Source: Vibrio mexicanus (GTDB lineage Bacteria; Pseudomonadota; Gammaproteobacteria; Enterobacterales; Vibrionaceae). From it: a stretch of 64,000 bases of DNA. This document shows, in pieces, positions 10,886 to 19,759 of this stretch. Location of the stretch: the NCBI RefSeq assembly GCF_001012815.1, contig NZ_JYJP01000073.1:18570-82569 (forward strand), written 5' to 3'. The stretch's first letter is position 1. Each line of letters opens with the position of its first letter. Below the pieces are notes generated by a model. The model was not told where the DNA came from, made no database searches, and saw only the letters and a list, made by a program, of their open reading frames with translations. The translations under genes and the position numbers were made by a program.

Positions 10886-11530
10886 ATGATGCCCTACTTG
10901 ATTGCGATCCTCATCTCAGTGTTGACCTTAACCGGATGCCAATCCACTTACTACTCTGCCATGGAACAGGTCGGTTACCATAAGCGTGACATTATGGTGG
11001 ATCGTGTTGAAGACGCCAAAGAGTCACAGCAAGACGCCCAACAAGAGTTTTCCAGCGCTCTCGAAGCCCTTTCTGCCCTAACCAACTTCGATGGTGGCGA
11101 TTTGGAAGCGGTTTACAACCAAATCAACGACAAGTATCAAGACAGCGAAAAAGCAGCGCAAGATGTAAGCGATCGCATCGCATCCATTGAAGATGTTTCA
11201 GAAGCGCTGTTTGACGAATGGCAAGATGAGCTAGAGCTTTACACCAGTGACAAGCTGCGCCGTTCTAGTGAACAAAAGCTCAAAGAGACTCAACGTTCAT
11301 ATAACACCATGCTATCGGCGATGAAACGCGCTGAGCAGAAAATGACGCCGGTTTTGAACACTCTCAGAGACAACACCCTTTATCTGAAACATAACCTCAA
11401 CGCGAGTGCGATCGGTTCACTACAAGGTGAGTTTATGAGCTTAGAAAAAGACATCGCGTTTGCGATTGAGCAGATGAATACAGCGATTGAAGAGTCGGAT
11501 AAGTTCTTAAATCAACTCAACAATAAATAA
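10886..11530 (+). CDS. DUF2959-type lipoprotein
   Basis: A 214-aa predicted lipoprotein. The signal peptide ends in the lipobox LTGC, with Cys at residue 18, so it should be lipid-anchored and periplasm-facing. The mature part begins QSTYYSAMEQVGYHKRDIMVDRV and is almost entirely helical and charged (repeated E/K/D heptads), consistent with a coiled coil and with the DUF2959 family. No catalytic motif is visible and the function is unknown. The ATG at 10886 follows AAAGGAAA. It is divergent from the yihY-like gene, with about 35 bases between starts. Confidence 0.82.
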   Translation: MMPYLIAILISVLTLTGCQSTYYSAMEQVGYHKRDIMVDRVEDAKESQQDAQQEFSSALEALSALTNFDGGDLEAVYNQINDKYQDSEKAAQDVSDRIASIEDVSEALFDEWQDELELYTSDKLRRSSEQKLKETQRSYNTMLSAMKRAEQKMTPVLNTLRDNTLYLKHNLNASAIGSLQGEFMSLEKDIAFAIEQMNTAIEESDKFLNQLNNK

Positions 11531-11594
11531 CAACATGTAAAGAAAACAATTAAAAACCATACGGGCAACGAACAATGAGAGCAGCGAACAACGA

Positions 11595-12128
11595 ATGAAG
11601 CCTATTATCATTTCAGGAGGCCCTGGCGCGGGCAAAACGACGTTAGTCAATGGATTAGCCGAGCAAGGTTTTGCCACCTTTGAAGAGTCCTCCCGACGCC
11701 TTATCGAACAAGAAAGTCAAAAGCCCGAGGGTATTTTACCTTGGGTAGATTTAGCCGCGTTTGCCAAACTGTGCTTGGACGTTATGAGCGAGCAAAAGGC
11801 GCAAGCCAACCAACATGAGATAGTGTTTCTAGACCGTGCAATTCCTGATATCTGTGGTTACTTGCGTCAAGGGGATCTCAATGTTGATGAGCATTACATT
11901 GAAGCGAGCAAAGGCTACCACTCCCAAGCTTTCTTCTGCCGACCTGAAGCTTCTATTTATGTGCAAGATGAAGTTCGACCATACCCATTTGAAGGTGCGA
12001 TAGAGATCCACAATGCTTTAGTGGAAGTGTACCAAGCGCTAGGTTTTGAAGTGATTGATGTGCCCTTTATGTCAGTTGAAGAACGCGTTCAATTCGTTCA
12101 AAAGCACATTGAAAGCGTTAGGCAATAA
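11595..12128 (+). CDS. Small AAA-type P-loop ATPase/kinase-like protein
   Basis: This 177-aa cytoplasmic protein starts MKPIIISGGPGAGKTTLVNG, with a Walker A motif GGPGAGKT at residues 8-15. Further features are EESSRRLIEQE and FLDRAIPDICGYL, where the hydrophobic-plus-Asp-Arg segment looks like a nucleoside-kinase-type Walker B/LID region. These match the AAA_28 group of predicted ATPases, whose substrates are unknown. It sits 64 bases after the DUF2959 gene on the same strand and is separated from convergent typA by a strong hairpin. Confidence 0.8.
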   Translation: MKPIIISGGPGAGKTTLVNGLAEQGFATFEESSRRLIEQESQKPEGILPWVDLAAFAKLCLDVMSEQKAQANQHEIVFLDRAIPDICGYLRQGDLNVDEHYIEASKGYHSQAFFCRPEASIYVQDEVRPYPFEGAIEIHNALVEVYQALGFEVIDVPFMSVEERVQFVQKHIESVRQ

Positions 12129-12196
12129 ACCCACTGGCTTCAGACCTAAACGGCTACTACAAAGTAGTAAGGCAGAAAAAGAGTACACCCAAAACG

Positions 12197-12231
12197 AAAA
12201 AGCCCCGAAGCTAATCACTTCGGGGCTTTGT
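12197..12231. terminator. Bidirectional rho-independent terminator between the ATPase gene and typA
   Basis: AGCCCCGAAG and CTTCGGGGCT form a perfect 10-bp stem around a short CTAATCA loop, with A-tract on the left and T-tract on the right, so it can serve both convergent genes. Confidence 0.85.
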
Positions 12232-12265
12232 TATTCTAGCGTGTCGCTACTTTTGCGTATCGCGA

Positions 12266-14093
12266 TTACTTCGCTGCGCGAGAAGCACGCTTACGATCGC
12301 TTTCCGTTAGGAACTTCTTACGGATACGGATGCTTTCAGGTGTTACTTCTACTAGCTCGTCGTCATCGATGAACTCAAGTGCTTGCTCAAGTGTCATGAT
12401 GATCGGCGGAGTCAGAACCTGTGCGTCATCAGTACCAGATGCACGAACGTTGGTTAGCTGCTTACCTTTTAGTACGTTTACTGTTAGGTCGTTATCACGG
12501 CTGTGGATACCAACAACCATACCTTCGTAAACTTCAACACCGTGACCAATGAACATACGGCCACGCTCTTGTAGGTTGAATAGTGCGTTAGTTAGCGCTT
12601 TACCCATACCGTTAGAAATCAGAACGCCGTTGATACGCTGACCGATCTCCCCGCCTTTATGCGGACCGTAGTGATCAAACGTATGGTAAAGAAGACCAGA
12701 ACCTGAAGTCAGAGTCATGAATTCAGTTTGGAAACCGATTAGGCCACGAGATGGCATAACGAAGTCCATACGAACACGGCCTTTACCGTCTGGAGACATA
12801 TCCGTCAGCTCACCTTTACGTAGGCCGATGTTCTCCATGATGCCGCCTTGATGCTCTTCAAGAACGTCAATCGTTACCGTTTCAAACGGTTCCATTAGCT
12901 GACCATCTTCTTCTTTGATGATAACTTCTGGACGAGATACCGCTAGCTCAAAGCCTTCACGACGCATGTTTTCGATCAGGATAGACAGGTGAAGCTCACC
13001 ACGGCCTGATACGCGGAATTTGTCTGGGTCGTCTGTTTGCTCAACACGCAGTGCAACGTTGTGAACCAGTTCCTTCTCTAGACGCTCAAGGATGTTACGT
13101 GAAGTCACGAACTTACCTTCTTTACCAGCGAATGGAGACGTGTTTACTTGGAACGTCATAGTTACGGTTGGCTCATCAACAGACAGTGCAGGAAGCGCTT
13201 CAACTTGGTTCTGCGCACAGATAGTGTCAGAAATCTTCAGTTCGCCAAGACCTGTGATTGCAACGATGTCGCCAGCATTTGCTTGCTCAACGTCGTGACG
13301 CTCAAGGCCAAGGTAGCCCATAACGGTACCCACTTTACCGTTACGAGTTTTGCCGTCTGCGCTCACAACCGTTACTTGTTGGTTTGGCTTAACGCTACCA
13401 CGAGTCACACGAGCAACACCGATAACACCTACGTAAGAGCTGTAATCTAGCTGAGAAACTTGCATTTGCAGTGGACCATCTAGGTCAACTTGTGGAGCCG
13501 CTACTTCTTCAACGATAGTTTCGAAAAGCGCTTCCATGTTGTCAGACGTTTCGCCTTCTTCTTTAGTTGCCCAACCGTTTAGTGCCGATGCGTAAACCAC
13601 TTTAAAGTCTAGCTGTTCGTCAGTTGCACCTAGGTTGTCAAATAGGTCGAATACTTGGTCCATAACCCAATCAGGCGTGCGCCCGGGCGGTCGATCTTGT
13701 TGATTACAACAATTGGCTTAAGGCCGTGAGCGAACGCTTTTTGAGTTACGAAACGCGTTTGAGGCATTGGGCCGTCAACCGCATCAACGATAAGAAGAAC
13801 AGAGTCAACCATAGACATGATACGCTCAACTTCACCACCGAAGTCCGCGTGTCCCGGAGTATCTACGATGTTGATACGGTAGTCGTTCCAGTTGATTGCC
13901 GTGTTTTTAGCAAGAATGGTAATACCACGCTCTTTCTCGATATCGTTCGAGTCCATGACTCGCTCTTCAGTTTCACCGCGAGACTCTAGCGTGCCTGATT
14001 GTTGCAGCAGCTTATCAACCAACGTTGTTTTACCGTGGTCAACGTGCGCGATGATCGCGATATTTCTTAATTTATCAATCTGTGGAGTAGCAT
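12266..14093 (-). CDS. typA: Translational GTPase TypA/BipA (frame breaks near 13675 and 14090)
   Basis: TypA/BipA is a ribosome-binding GTPase involved in stress adaptation and 50S assembly at low temperature. After repair the product is 609 aa, the family length. The G1 region HVDHGKTT, G2 ERGITI, G3 [11 protein letters not shown] and G4 NKIDRPGAR are all readable, followed by EF-G-like domains and the BipA-specific C terminus ending [18 protein letters not shown]. Two single-base losses break it: one directly after the ATG (GCT to CT near 14090) and one at RPGARPDWVMDQ (CCT to CT near 13675). typA is highly conserved, so these look like sequence errors rather than real inactivation. Confidence 0.95.
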
Positions 14094-14375
14094 GGATTTA
14101 GATTCACTTATAAAAGAAGCAACCCTCATGGAAACTTAATATTTCCCGAGCATTGCTTATTTGATTAAAAAAACGACCGTAATGTACCAGATTCTGGCGA
14201 AAAACCCAGAAATATGTGATCTATCACAGCGAATTTCCTCTTCCGTAAGATTAGATGACGTCTGGGTTTGGCACAAACTCGAATCAGACGCACACAAATA
14301 CGTTTGACAACCGACCAAAACAAGGGCTGAATGGTATTCGCTTAATGGTTCATGTTGGTGCAACGCAAACGATTA

Positions 14376-14390
14376 GCACCAATATGGTGC
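14376..14390. promoter_or_regulatory. NtrC-type palindrome upstream of glnA
   Basis: GCACCAATATGGTGC is a perfect match to the core GCACC-N5-GGTGC NtrC palindrome. A half-site GGTGCA occurs just upstream (14357-14362) and another downstream (14408-14413). The cluster lies about 85-100 bases upstream of the sigma-54 promoter, the usual enhancer position. Confidence 0.82.
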
Positions 14391-14474
14391 ATCAGATGAT
14401 CATTTTGGTGCATTGAATGCATCATCATTGAGCGCCAAGCCCTTAAGATATTGAAAATTAACGGATTAATTTTT

Positions 14475-14490
14475 TGGCACGATTTTAGCT
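14475..14490 (+). promoter_or_regulatory. Sigma-54 (RpoN) promoter of glnA
   Basis: TGGCACGATTTTAGCT carries a perfect -24 TGGCAC and the invariant -12 GC with correct spacing. It predicts a transcript start near 14501, giving a leader of about 95 bases before glnA. Together with the upstream NtrC palindrome this is the classic nitrogen-limitation promoter. Nothing else gene-like was seen in the 500-base typA-glnA gap. Confidence 0.85.
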
Positions 14491-14595
14491 TTAATCAAAA
14501 CAGCATCGATTAATAACAACGTCATGAAATTAATCAATGCTAGATTTTGCTAAATCAAGCTAATACCGCTTTAACAACACTGGAGGTTATCCAAG

Positions 14596-16005
14596 ATGTC
14601 AGTAGAAAATGTACTATCACTGATCCAAGAAAACGAAGTTAAGTTTGTAGACTTACGCTTTACTGATACAAAAGGTAAAGAGCAGCACGTATCAATCCCT
14701 GCACACCAAGTTGACGCAGACTTCTTTGAAGAAGGTAAGATGTTTGATGGTTCTTCAGTTGCTGGCTGGAAAGGCATTAACGAGTCTGACATGGTAATGA
14801 TGCCAGACGCATCAAGTGCTGTTCTTGACCCATTCACAGAAGATGCAACACTAAACGTTCGTTGTGACATCCTAGAGCCTGCAACTATGCAAGGCTACGA
14901 CCGTGACCCACGTTCAATCGCTAAGCGCGCTGAAGACTACCTACGCTCTACTGGTATCGCTGATACTGTACTAGTTGGTCCAGAGCCAGAATTCTTCCTA
15001 TTTGACGATGTTAAATTCGCAACTGACATGTCTGGTTCTTTCTTCAAGATCGACGACATCGAAGCAGCTTGGAACACAGGTTCTGACATCGAGGGCGGTA
15101 ACAAAGGTCACCGTCCAGGCGTTAAAGGTGGTTACTTCCCAGTAGCGCCTGTTGACTCTTCACAAGATATCCGTTCTGCAATGTGTCTAATCCTTGAAGA
15201 GATGGGCCAAGTAGTAGAAGCGCATCACCACGAAGTAGCAACTGCGGGTCAGAACGAAATCGCAACTCGCTTTAACACGCTAACGGCTAAAGCGGACGAA
15301 ATCCAAGTTTACAAGTACGTTGTGCACAACGTTGCTCACGCATTTGGTAAAACAGCGACATTCATGCCTAAGCCACTAGTTGGTGACAACGGTTCTGGTA
15401 TGCACGTTCACCAATCTCTAGCGAAAGACGGTGTTAACCTGTTCGCTGGTGATAAGTACGGCGGCCTATCTGAAATGGCGCTTTACTACATCGGTGGTGT
15501 TATCAAGCACGCTAAAGCAATCAACGCATTTGCTAACGCATCAACTAACTCGTACAAGCGTCTTGTACCAGGCTTCGAAGCGCCAGTTATGCTTGCTTAC
15601 TCTGCACGTAACCGTTCTGCTTCTATCCGTATCCCAGTGGTACCAAGCCCTAAAGCACGTCGTATCGAGCTACGCTTCGGTGATCCATCTGCGAACCCAT
15701 ACCTATGTTTCGCTGCAATGCTTATGGCTGGTCTTGACGGTATCAAGAACAAGATCCACCCAGGTGAAGCAATGGATAAAGACCTTTACGACCTACCAGC
15801 AGAAGAAGCAGCTGAAATCCCAACTGTTGCTTACTCACTAAAAGAAGCTCTAGAGTGTCTAGATGCTGACCGTGAGTTCCTAACAGCTGGCGGTGTATTC
15901 TCTGACGACTTCATCGATTCTTACATCGATCTTAAGTCTCAAGACGTAGAGAAAGTAAACATGACTACTCACCCACTTGAGTTTGAACTGTACTACTCAG
16001 TTTAA
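14596..16005 (+). CDS. glnA: Glutamine synthetase type I
   Basis: GlnA condenses glutamate and ammonia to glutamine using ATP and is the entry point of ammonium assimilation. The 469-aa protein has the GSI-beta length. Motifs: [13 protein letters not shown] (Asp-50 loop) near residues 50-62, [10 protein letters not shown], the [10 protein letters not shown] active-site segment and [10 protein letters not shown]. The adenylylation site DLYDLP places the modified Tyr at about residue 398, so control by GlnE is expected. The ATG follows GGAGG. Expression should respond to NtrC and sigma-54 (sites upstream), with ntrBC just downstream. Confidence 0.98.
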   Translation: MSVENVLSLIQENEVKFVDLRFTDTKGKEQHVSIPAHQVDADFFEEGKMFDGSSVAGWKGINESDMVMMPDASSAVLDPFTEDATLNVRCDILEPATMQGYDRDPRSIAKRAEDYLRSTGIADTVLVGPEPEFFLFDDVKFATDMSGSFFKIDDIEAAWNTGSDIEGGNKGHRPGVKGGYFPVAPVDSSQDIRSAMCLILEEMGQVVEAHHHEVATAGQNEIATRFNTLTAKADEIQVYKYVVHNVAHAFGKTATFMPKPLVGDNGSGMHVHQSLAKDGVNLFAGDKYGGLSEMALYYIGGVIKHAKAINAFANASTNSYKRLVPGFEAPVMLAYSARNRSASIRIPVVPSPKARRIELRFGDPSANPYLCFAAMLMAGLDGIKNKIHPGEAMDKDLYDLPAEEAAEIPTVAYSLKEALECLDADREFLTAGGVFSDDFIDSYIDLKSQDVEKVNMTTHPLEFELYYSV

Positions 16006-16057
16006 TCTTAACGCTGCTAATGCAACACTAGTTGCATAGTCTGTTACATAGCTTTTA

Positions 16058-16087
16058 AGGCTCGCCTCGCAGGCGAGCCTTTTTTTG
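16058..16087 (+). terminator. Rho-independent terminator after glnA
   Basis: AGGCTCGCCT and AGGCGAGCCT form a 10-bp GC-rich stem with a CGC loop and a run of T residues. A smaller hairpin (TGCAAC/GTTGCA, 16021-16036) precedes it. Confidence 0.9.
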
Positions 16088-16125
16088 TTTCCGCAAACTG
16101 ACTAGCTAATTAAGATGTTGAATAA

Positions 16126-16388
16126 TACCCAAGTAACCTCAAGATGCGTGGTTCAGCGAGAATTGCCTAGTTTGCAAACGCGGCAACGATGCGACTGTTT
16201 AGTGGTTCTAAATATAGAATCGTTAACAAAGTGTGCGAGCTAGGCAAGCTCGCCCTTCGGGAGCGGTTCACTGAGTCAATTTCTGCGTTAAATGACTTGG
16301 AAAGAACCTGTTATTCCGCTGCGTCATTTGCCTTGAACTTGAATCAGTGACAACGCTCTGAATCCTGCATCTTGAAGTCACTTGGGTA
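16126..16388. repeat. MITE-like element with about 35-bp imperfect terminal inverted repeats
   Basis: The left end reads TACCCAAGTAACCTCAAGAT and the right end, read on the other strand, TACCCAAGTGACTTCAAGAT; similarity continues inward through GC and a TTCAG motif for about 35 bases. The 263-bp element contains no open reading frame and includes internal inverted segments (GCGAGC...GCTCGC near 16237-16253). It fills most of the glnA-DUF4124 gap. From memory, TACCCAAGTGACTTCAAGATGC-like ends recur in Vibrio intergenic regions, so it is probably a non-autonomous dispersed repeat; I cannot verify the copy number here. Confidence 0.7.
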
Positions 16389-16419
16389 TATGGACTTTTT
16401 CTTATTCAGGTAGCTTAGT

Positions 16420-17013
16420 ATGTGGCAGAAAATTTCAACCTTTGCATCTCAAAAAGCATTAGGCTCATTGAACCTTGGTCTGACGCTTTTCGCCCTGTTC
16501 TGTGCGCTACCTACTACAGCACAAGATGTGTATACCTGGGTTGATGAAAAAGGTGTTTTACACTTCAGCGAGACCCCACAAAGTGCCAAGGCCAAGCTTA
16601 TACAGATGCCCGATAACCATGCTAACGCGCCTGCACCTAAATTTGATAAACCCCAGCCCAAAGCTGAACCTAAAACCGCAGAGTCGAAGCTGCCAGAACC
16701 CCAAAAAGGCGACCTACCTTTAACCATAGATATTACCTCTCCTCGTGACGATGAAGCCTTACGTAGCAACGCTGGGTTCATCAATATCACCGCCAAGCTT
16801 AATCGCGACCTTCAAGTAGGCGAACGCCTGCAATTAATCATGAACAATCAACGTTTTGATGCACCAAAGAATGAACCCAATTGGCAATTGAAGAATGTGG
16901 ATCGCGGAACACACACCTTTTCAATTCAGAGCTTTAGAGACGGCAAGCTTATTGCATCGTCTAACACCATAACGGTGCATTTACAGCGCGCTTCTCGAAA
17001 GAGACCTCAATAA
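16420..17013 (+). CDS. DUF4124 domain-containing secreted protein
   Basis: A 197-aa protein with an N-terminal signal peptide (hydrophobic residues about 15-30, cleavage after TTAQ/TAQD). A DUF4124 domain begins right after it: VYTWVDEKGVLHFSETPQSA. A proline/lysine-rich linker (about residues 68-100) leads to a C-terminal beta-rich part with TSPRDDEALRSNAGFINI, which looks Ig-like. The periplasmic role is unknown. Genes of this type lie between glnA and ntrB in several gamma-proteobacteria, so its position is conserved although no nitrogen function is visible. Confidence 0.82.
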   Translation: MWQKISTFASQKALGSLNLGLTLFALFCALPTTAQDVYTWVDEKGVLHFSETPQSAKAKLIQMPDNHANAPAPKFDKPQPKAEPKTAESKLPEPQKGDLPLTIDITSPRDDEALRSNAGFINITAKLNRDLQVGERLQLIMNNQRFDAPKNEPNWQLKNVDRGTHTFSIQSFRDGKLIASSNTITVHLQRASRKRPQ

Positions 17014-17087
17014 CCTCGAAAAAGGACGTTTGAGGGACTTTTTTCTTTAGCTTCCACGATCAATGCGCCATACTTGAGATTCATGTC

Positions 17088-17102
17088 GCACCATTTTGGT
17101 GC
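17088..17102. promoter_or_regulatory. NtrC-type palindrome upstream of ntrB
   Basis: GCACCATTTTGGTGC has the same GCACC-N5-GGTGC core as the glnA site and ends 36 bases before the ntrB GTG start. By analogy with the enteric glnL promoter, NtrC bound here could repress or autoregulate ntrBC. Confidence 0.78.
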
Positions 17103-17138
17103 ATTGCGACATCATGGGTCAATGATAGGGATGCAACG

Positions 17139-18185
17139 GTGAATAACGAGCTCAGTACAACCATTCTCAACAACGTCGTCACAGCAACGTTAATGCTCGA
17201 TGAAAGCTTAGTCGTGCGCTATGCGAACCCTGCGGCCGAGCAGCTGTTTGCCCAAAGTGCAAAACGCATCGTTGACCAATCCCTTTCTAAGCTTATCCAA
17301 CACGCTTCTATGGATCTGGCTTTGCTTTCTCAACCACTACAAAGCGGTCAAAGCATTACCGACAGCGACGTGACTTTTGTGGTTGATGGTAAACCACTGA
17401 TGCTTGAAGTCACCGTCAGCCCGTTATCTTGGCAAAAAGAGCTGATGCTATTGGTGGAAATGAGAAAGATTGGTCAGCAACGCCGTCTTAGCCAAGAACT
17501 CAATCAGCATGCTCAACAACAAGCCGCCAAACTACTGGTTCGAGGTTTAGCCCACGAAATCAAAAATCCATTAGGCGGTTTACGTGGTGCAGCGCAGCTA
17601 CTTGAACGCATGTTGCCAGACCAAAGCTTGGCGGAATACACGCAGATCATCATTGAACAAGCCGATAGACTTCGTAGCCTAGTCGATAGATTGCTCGGGC
17701 CTCAGAGGCCAGGTAAAAAAGAGACTGAAAACTTGCACTTAATCTTAGAAAAGGTGCGTCAGTTAGTGGAACTCGAAGTGGGTAAATCCGTGATTATTGA
17801 GCGCGATTACGATCCAAGTTTGCCTGACATTTTGATGGATACCGATCAGATTGAGCAGGCATTTCTTAACATCGTAAGTAACGCAGGGCAGATCTTACAA
17901 GCTCAGGAACACGGTAAAATTACCATTCGCACCAGAACGGTGCATCAAGCCAACATCCATGGTAAGCGCCACAAACTGGCAGCTCGGGTAGAAGTCATCG
18001 ACAACGGGCCCGGTATTCCAGCCGACTTACAAGACACGCTGTTTTATCCCATGGTAAGTGGCCGTGAAGGTGGTACCGGCTTAGGGCTTTCAATTTCGCA
18101 GAATCTCATTGATCAACACAAAGGAAAAATAGACGTAGAAAGTTGGCCGGGAAGAACCATCTTCACCGTCTATTTGCCGATATAA
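17139..18185 (+). CDS. glnL: Nitrogen regulation sensor histidine kinase NtrB (NRII)
   Basis: NtrB phosphorylates or dephosphorylates NtrC according to PII (GlnB) signals of nitrogen status. The 348-aa cytoplasmic protein begins at a GTG preceded by AGGGATG. A PAS domain occupies about residues 8-115, followed by the H-box RGLAHEIKNPLGGLRGAAQL (His near residue 138), an N-box AFLNIVSNAGQIL and G-boxes VIDNGPGIP and GGTGLGLSIS. No membrane segment is present, as expected. ntrC follows after 54 bases. Confidence 0.97.
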   Translation: MNNELSTTILNNVVTATLMLDESLVVRYANPAAEQLFAQSAKRIVDQSLSKLIQHASMDLALLSQPLQSGQSITDSDVTFVVDGKPLMLEVTVSPLSWQKELMLLVEMRKIGQQRRLSQELNQHAQQQAAKLLVRGLAHEIKNPLGGLRGAAQLLERMLPDQSLAEYTQIIIEQADRLRSLVDRLLGPQRPGKKETENLHLILEKVRQLVELEVGKSVIIERDYDPSLPDILMDTDQIEQAFLNIVSNAGQILQAQEHGKITIRTRTVHQANIHGKRHKLAARVEVIDNGPGIPADLQDTLFYPMVSGREGGTGLGLSISQNLIDQHKGKIDVESWPGRTIFTVYLPI

Positions 18186-18239
18186 AAATTAGACGATACA
18201 GAAAATTACGCGTTTGCAGCAGTTTGGGGAATAAAAATT

Positions 18240-19643
18240 ATGAGTAAAGGATACGTTTGGGTTGTTGATGACGACAGTTCGATACGCTGGGTGATCGAGA
18301 AAACACTTTCGTCCGCGAACATAAAATGCGAAACATTTGCAGACGCCGAAAGTGTGTTACTGGCATTAGAGCGTGAAACGCCTGATGTTCTGGTATCAGA
18401 TATTCGTATGCCAGGCATGGATGGCATCGAGCTGCTGAATCAAGTACAAACTCGTGCACCGGAGCTGCCTGTCATCATCATGACGGCACACTCAGACCTA
18501 GATGCCGCGGTCAATGCCTACCAAAAAGGCGCGTTTGAATACCTACCTAAACCTTTTGATGTCGACGAGACCCTAACTCTAGTTGAGCGCGCCATTACTC
18601 ACAATCAAGAGCAGAAAAAGCAGCAAGCCGCGCAAGAGCCTGAATTTGAGCAAGCCCCTGAAATCATAGGTGAAGCACCGGCTATGCAAGAGGTGTTTCG
18701 CGCTATCGGCCGTTTGTCGCGCTCATCCATTTCTGTGCTCATCAATGGTGAATCAGGTACTGGTAAAGAGCTGGTTGCTCACGCTCTGCACCGCCACAGC
18801 CCACGCGCAGCCAAGCCTTTTATCGCCCTTAACATGGCGGCGATTCCAAAAGATTTGATTGAGTCTGAGCTATTTGGTCACGAAAAAGGCGCCTTTACCG
18901 GAGCCAATAGTGTGCGCCAAGGCCGTTTCGAACAAGCTAACGGCGGTACCCTGTTTCTGGATGAAATTGGTGATATGCCATTGGATATCCAAACTCGCCT
19001 ACTCCGTGTTCTGGCCGATGGCCAGTTCTACCGCGTCGGCGGTCATGCGGCGGTGAAAGTGGATGTGCGCATTGTCGCGGCCACGCACCAAAACCTTGAG
19101 AAGCTCGTTCATCAAGGAGATTTTCGTGAGGATTTGTTCCACCGCTTAAACGTTATTCGCATTCATATTCCTGCCCTGCGTGAGCGCAGACAAGATATCG
19201 AGAAGCTGACTCTACACTTTTTGTCTTTAGCCGCTGAAGAGCTGGGTGTGGACATCAAAACCCTCCATCCAAGCACGGTTGACACTCTCAATCGCCTCGC
19301 TTGGCCGGGTAACGTCCGTCAGCTCGAAAATATCTGTCGTTGGTTAACCGTCATGGCAAGTGGCAGTGAAATCCTACCCAGTGACCTTCCACCGGAGCTG
19401 ATGGAAGAAAAAGCAACCAAGACCTTTTCTGGCGACGTCAGTTGGCAGCAACAGTTAGCTGGCTGGGCGAAACAGGCACTCTCTTCAGGGGAAACTGAAT
19501 TGCTTTCTTATGCACTTCCTGAGTTTGAGCGTATACTTCTTGAAGCAGCACTCGATCATACTAATGGACACAAGCAGGACGCCGCGAAAGTATTAGGTTG
19601 GGGACGCAACACACTGACTAGAAAGCTGAAAGAGCTCTATTAA
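18240..19643 (+). CDS. glnG: Nitrogen regulation sigma-54 activator NtrC (NRI)
   Basis: NtrC activates sigma-54 promoters, including glnA, under nitrogen limitation. The 467-aa protein has three domains: a receiver (about 1-120) with acidic DD near residues 11-12, phospho-Asp in [13 protein letters not shown] and Lys in YLPKPFD; an AAA+ domain (about 140-370) with Walker A GESGTGKE, the sigma-54 loop GAFTGA and FLDEIGDMP; and a C-terminal Fis-type HTH ([19 protein letters not shown]). All key residues are intact. Likely target sites are seen at 14376-14390 and 17088-17102. Confidence 0.98.
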   Translation: MSKGYVWVVDDDSSIRWVIEKTLSSANIKCETFADAESVLLALERETPDVLVSDIRMPGMDGIELLNQVQTRAPELPVIIMTAHSDLDAAVNAYQKGAFEYLPKPFDVDETLTLVERAITHNQEQKKQQAAQEPEFEQAPEIIGEAPAMQEVFRAIGRLSRSSISVLINGESGTGKELVAHALHRHSPRAAKPFIALNMAAIPKDLIESELFGHEKGAFTGANSVRQGRFEQANGGTLFLDEIGDMPLDIQTRLLRVLADGQFYRVGGHAAVKVDVRIVAATHQNLEKLVHQGDFREDLFHRLNVIRIHIPALRERRQDIEKLTLHFLSLAAEELGVDIKTLHPSTVDTLNRLAWPGNVRQLENICRWLTVMASGSEILPSDLPPELMEEKATKTFSGDVSWQQQLAGWAKQALSSGETELLSYALPEFERILLEAALDHTNGHKQDAAKVLGWGRNTLTRKLKELY

Positions 19644-19759
19644 GGCTTTGAAACTGTGAGAAAGTGGATGCGTTAACAGATATGTAACTTATCACTCCCA
19701 CAAAATGACTCTCTGCTTGTATAATTAATTGATAAAAAAATAAAATAGCAGAAAAGAGC

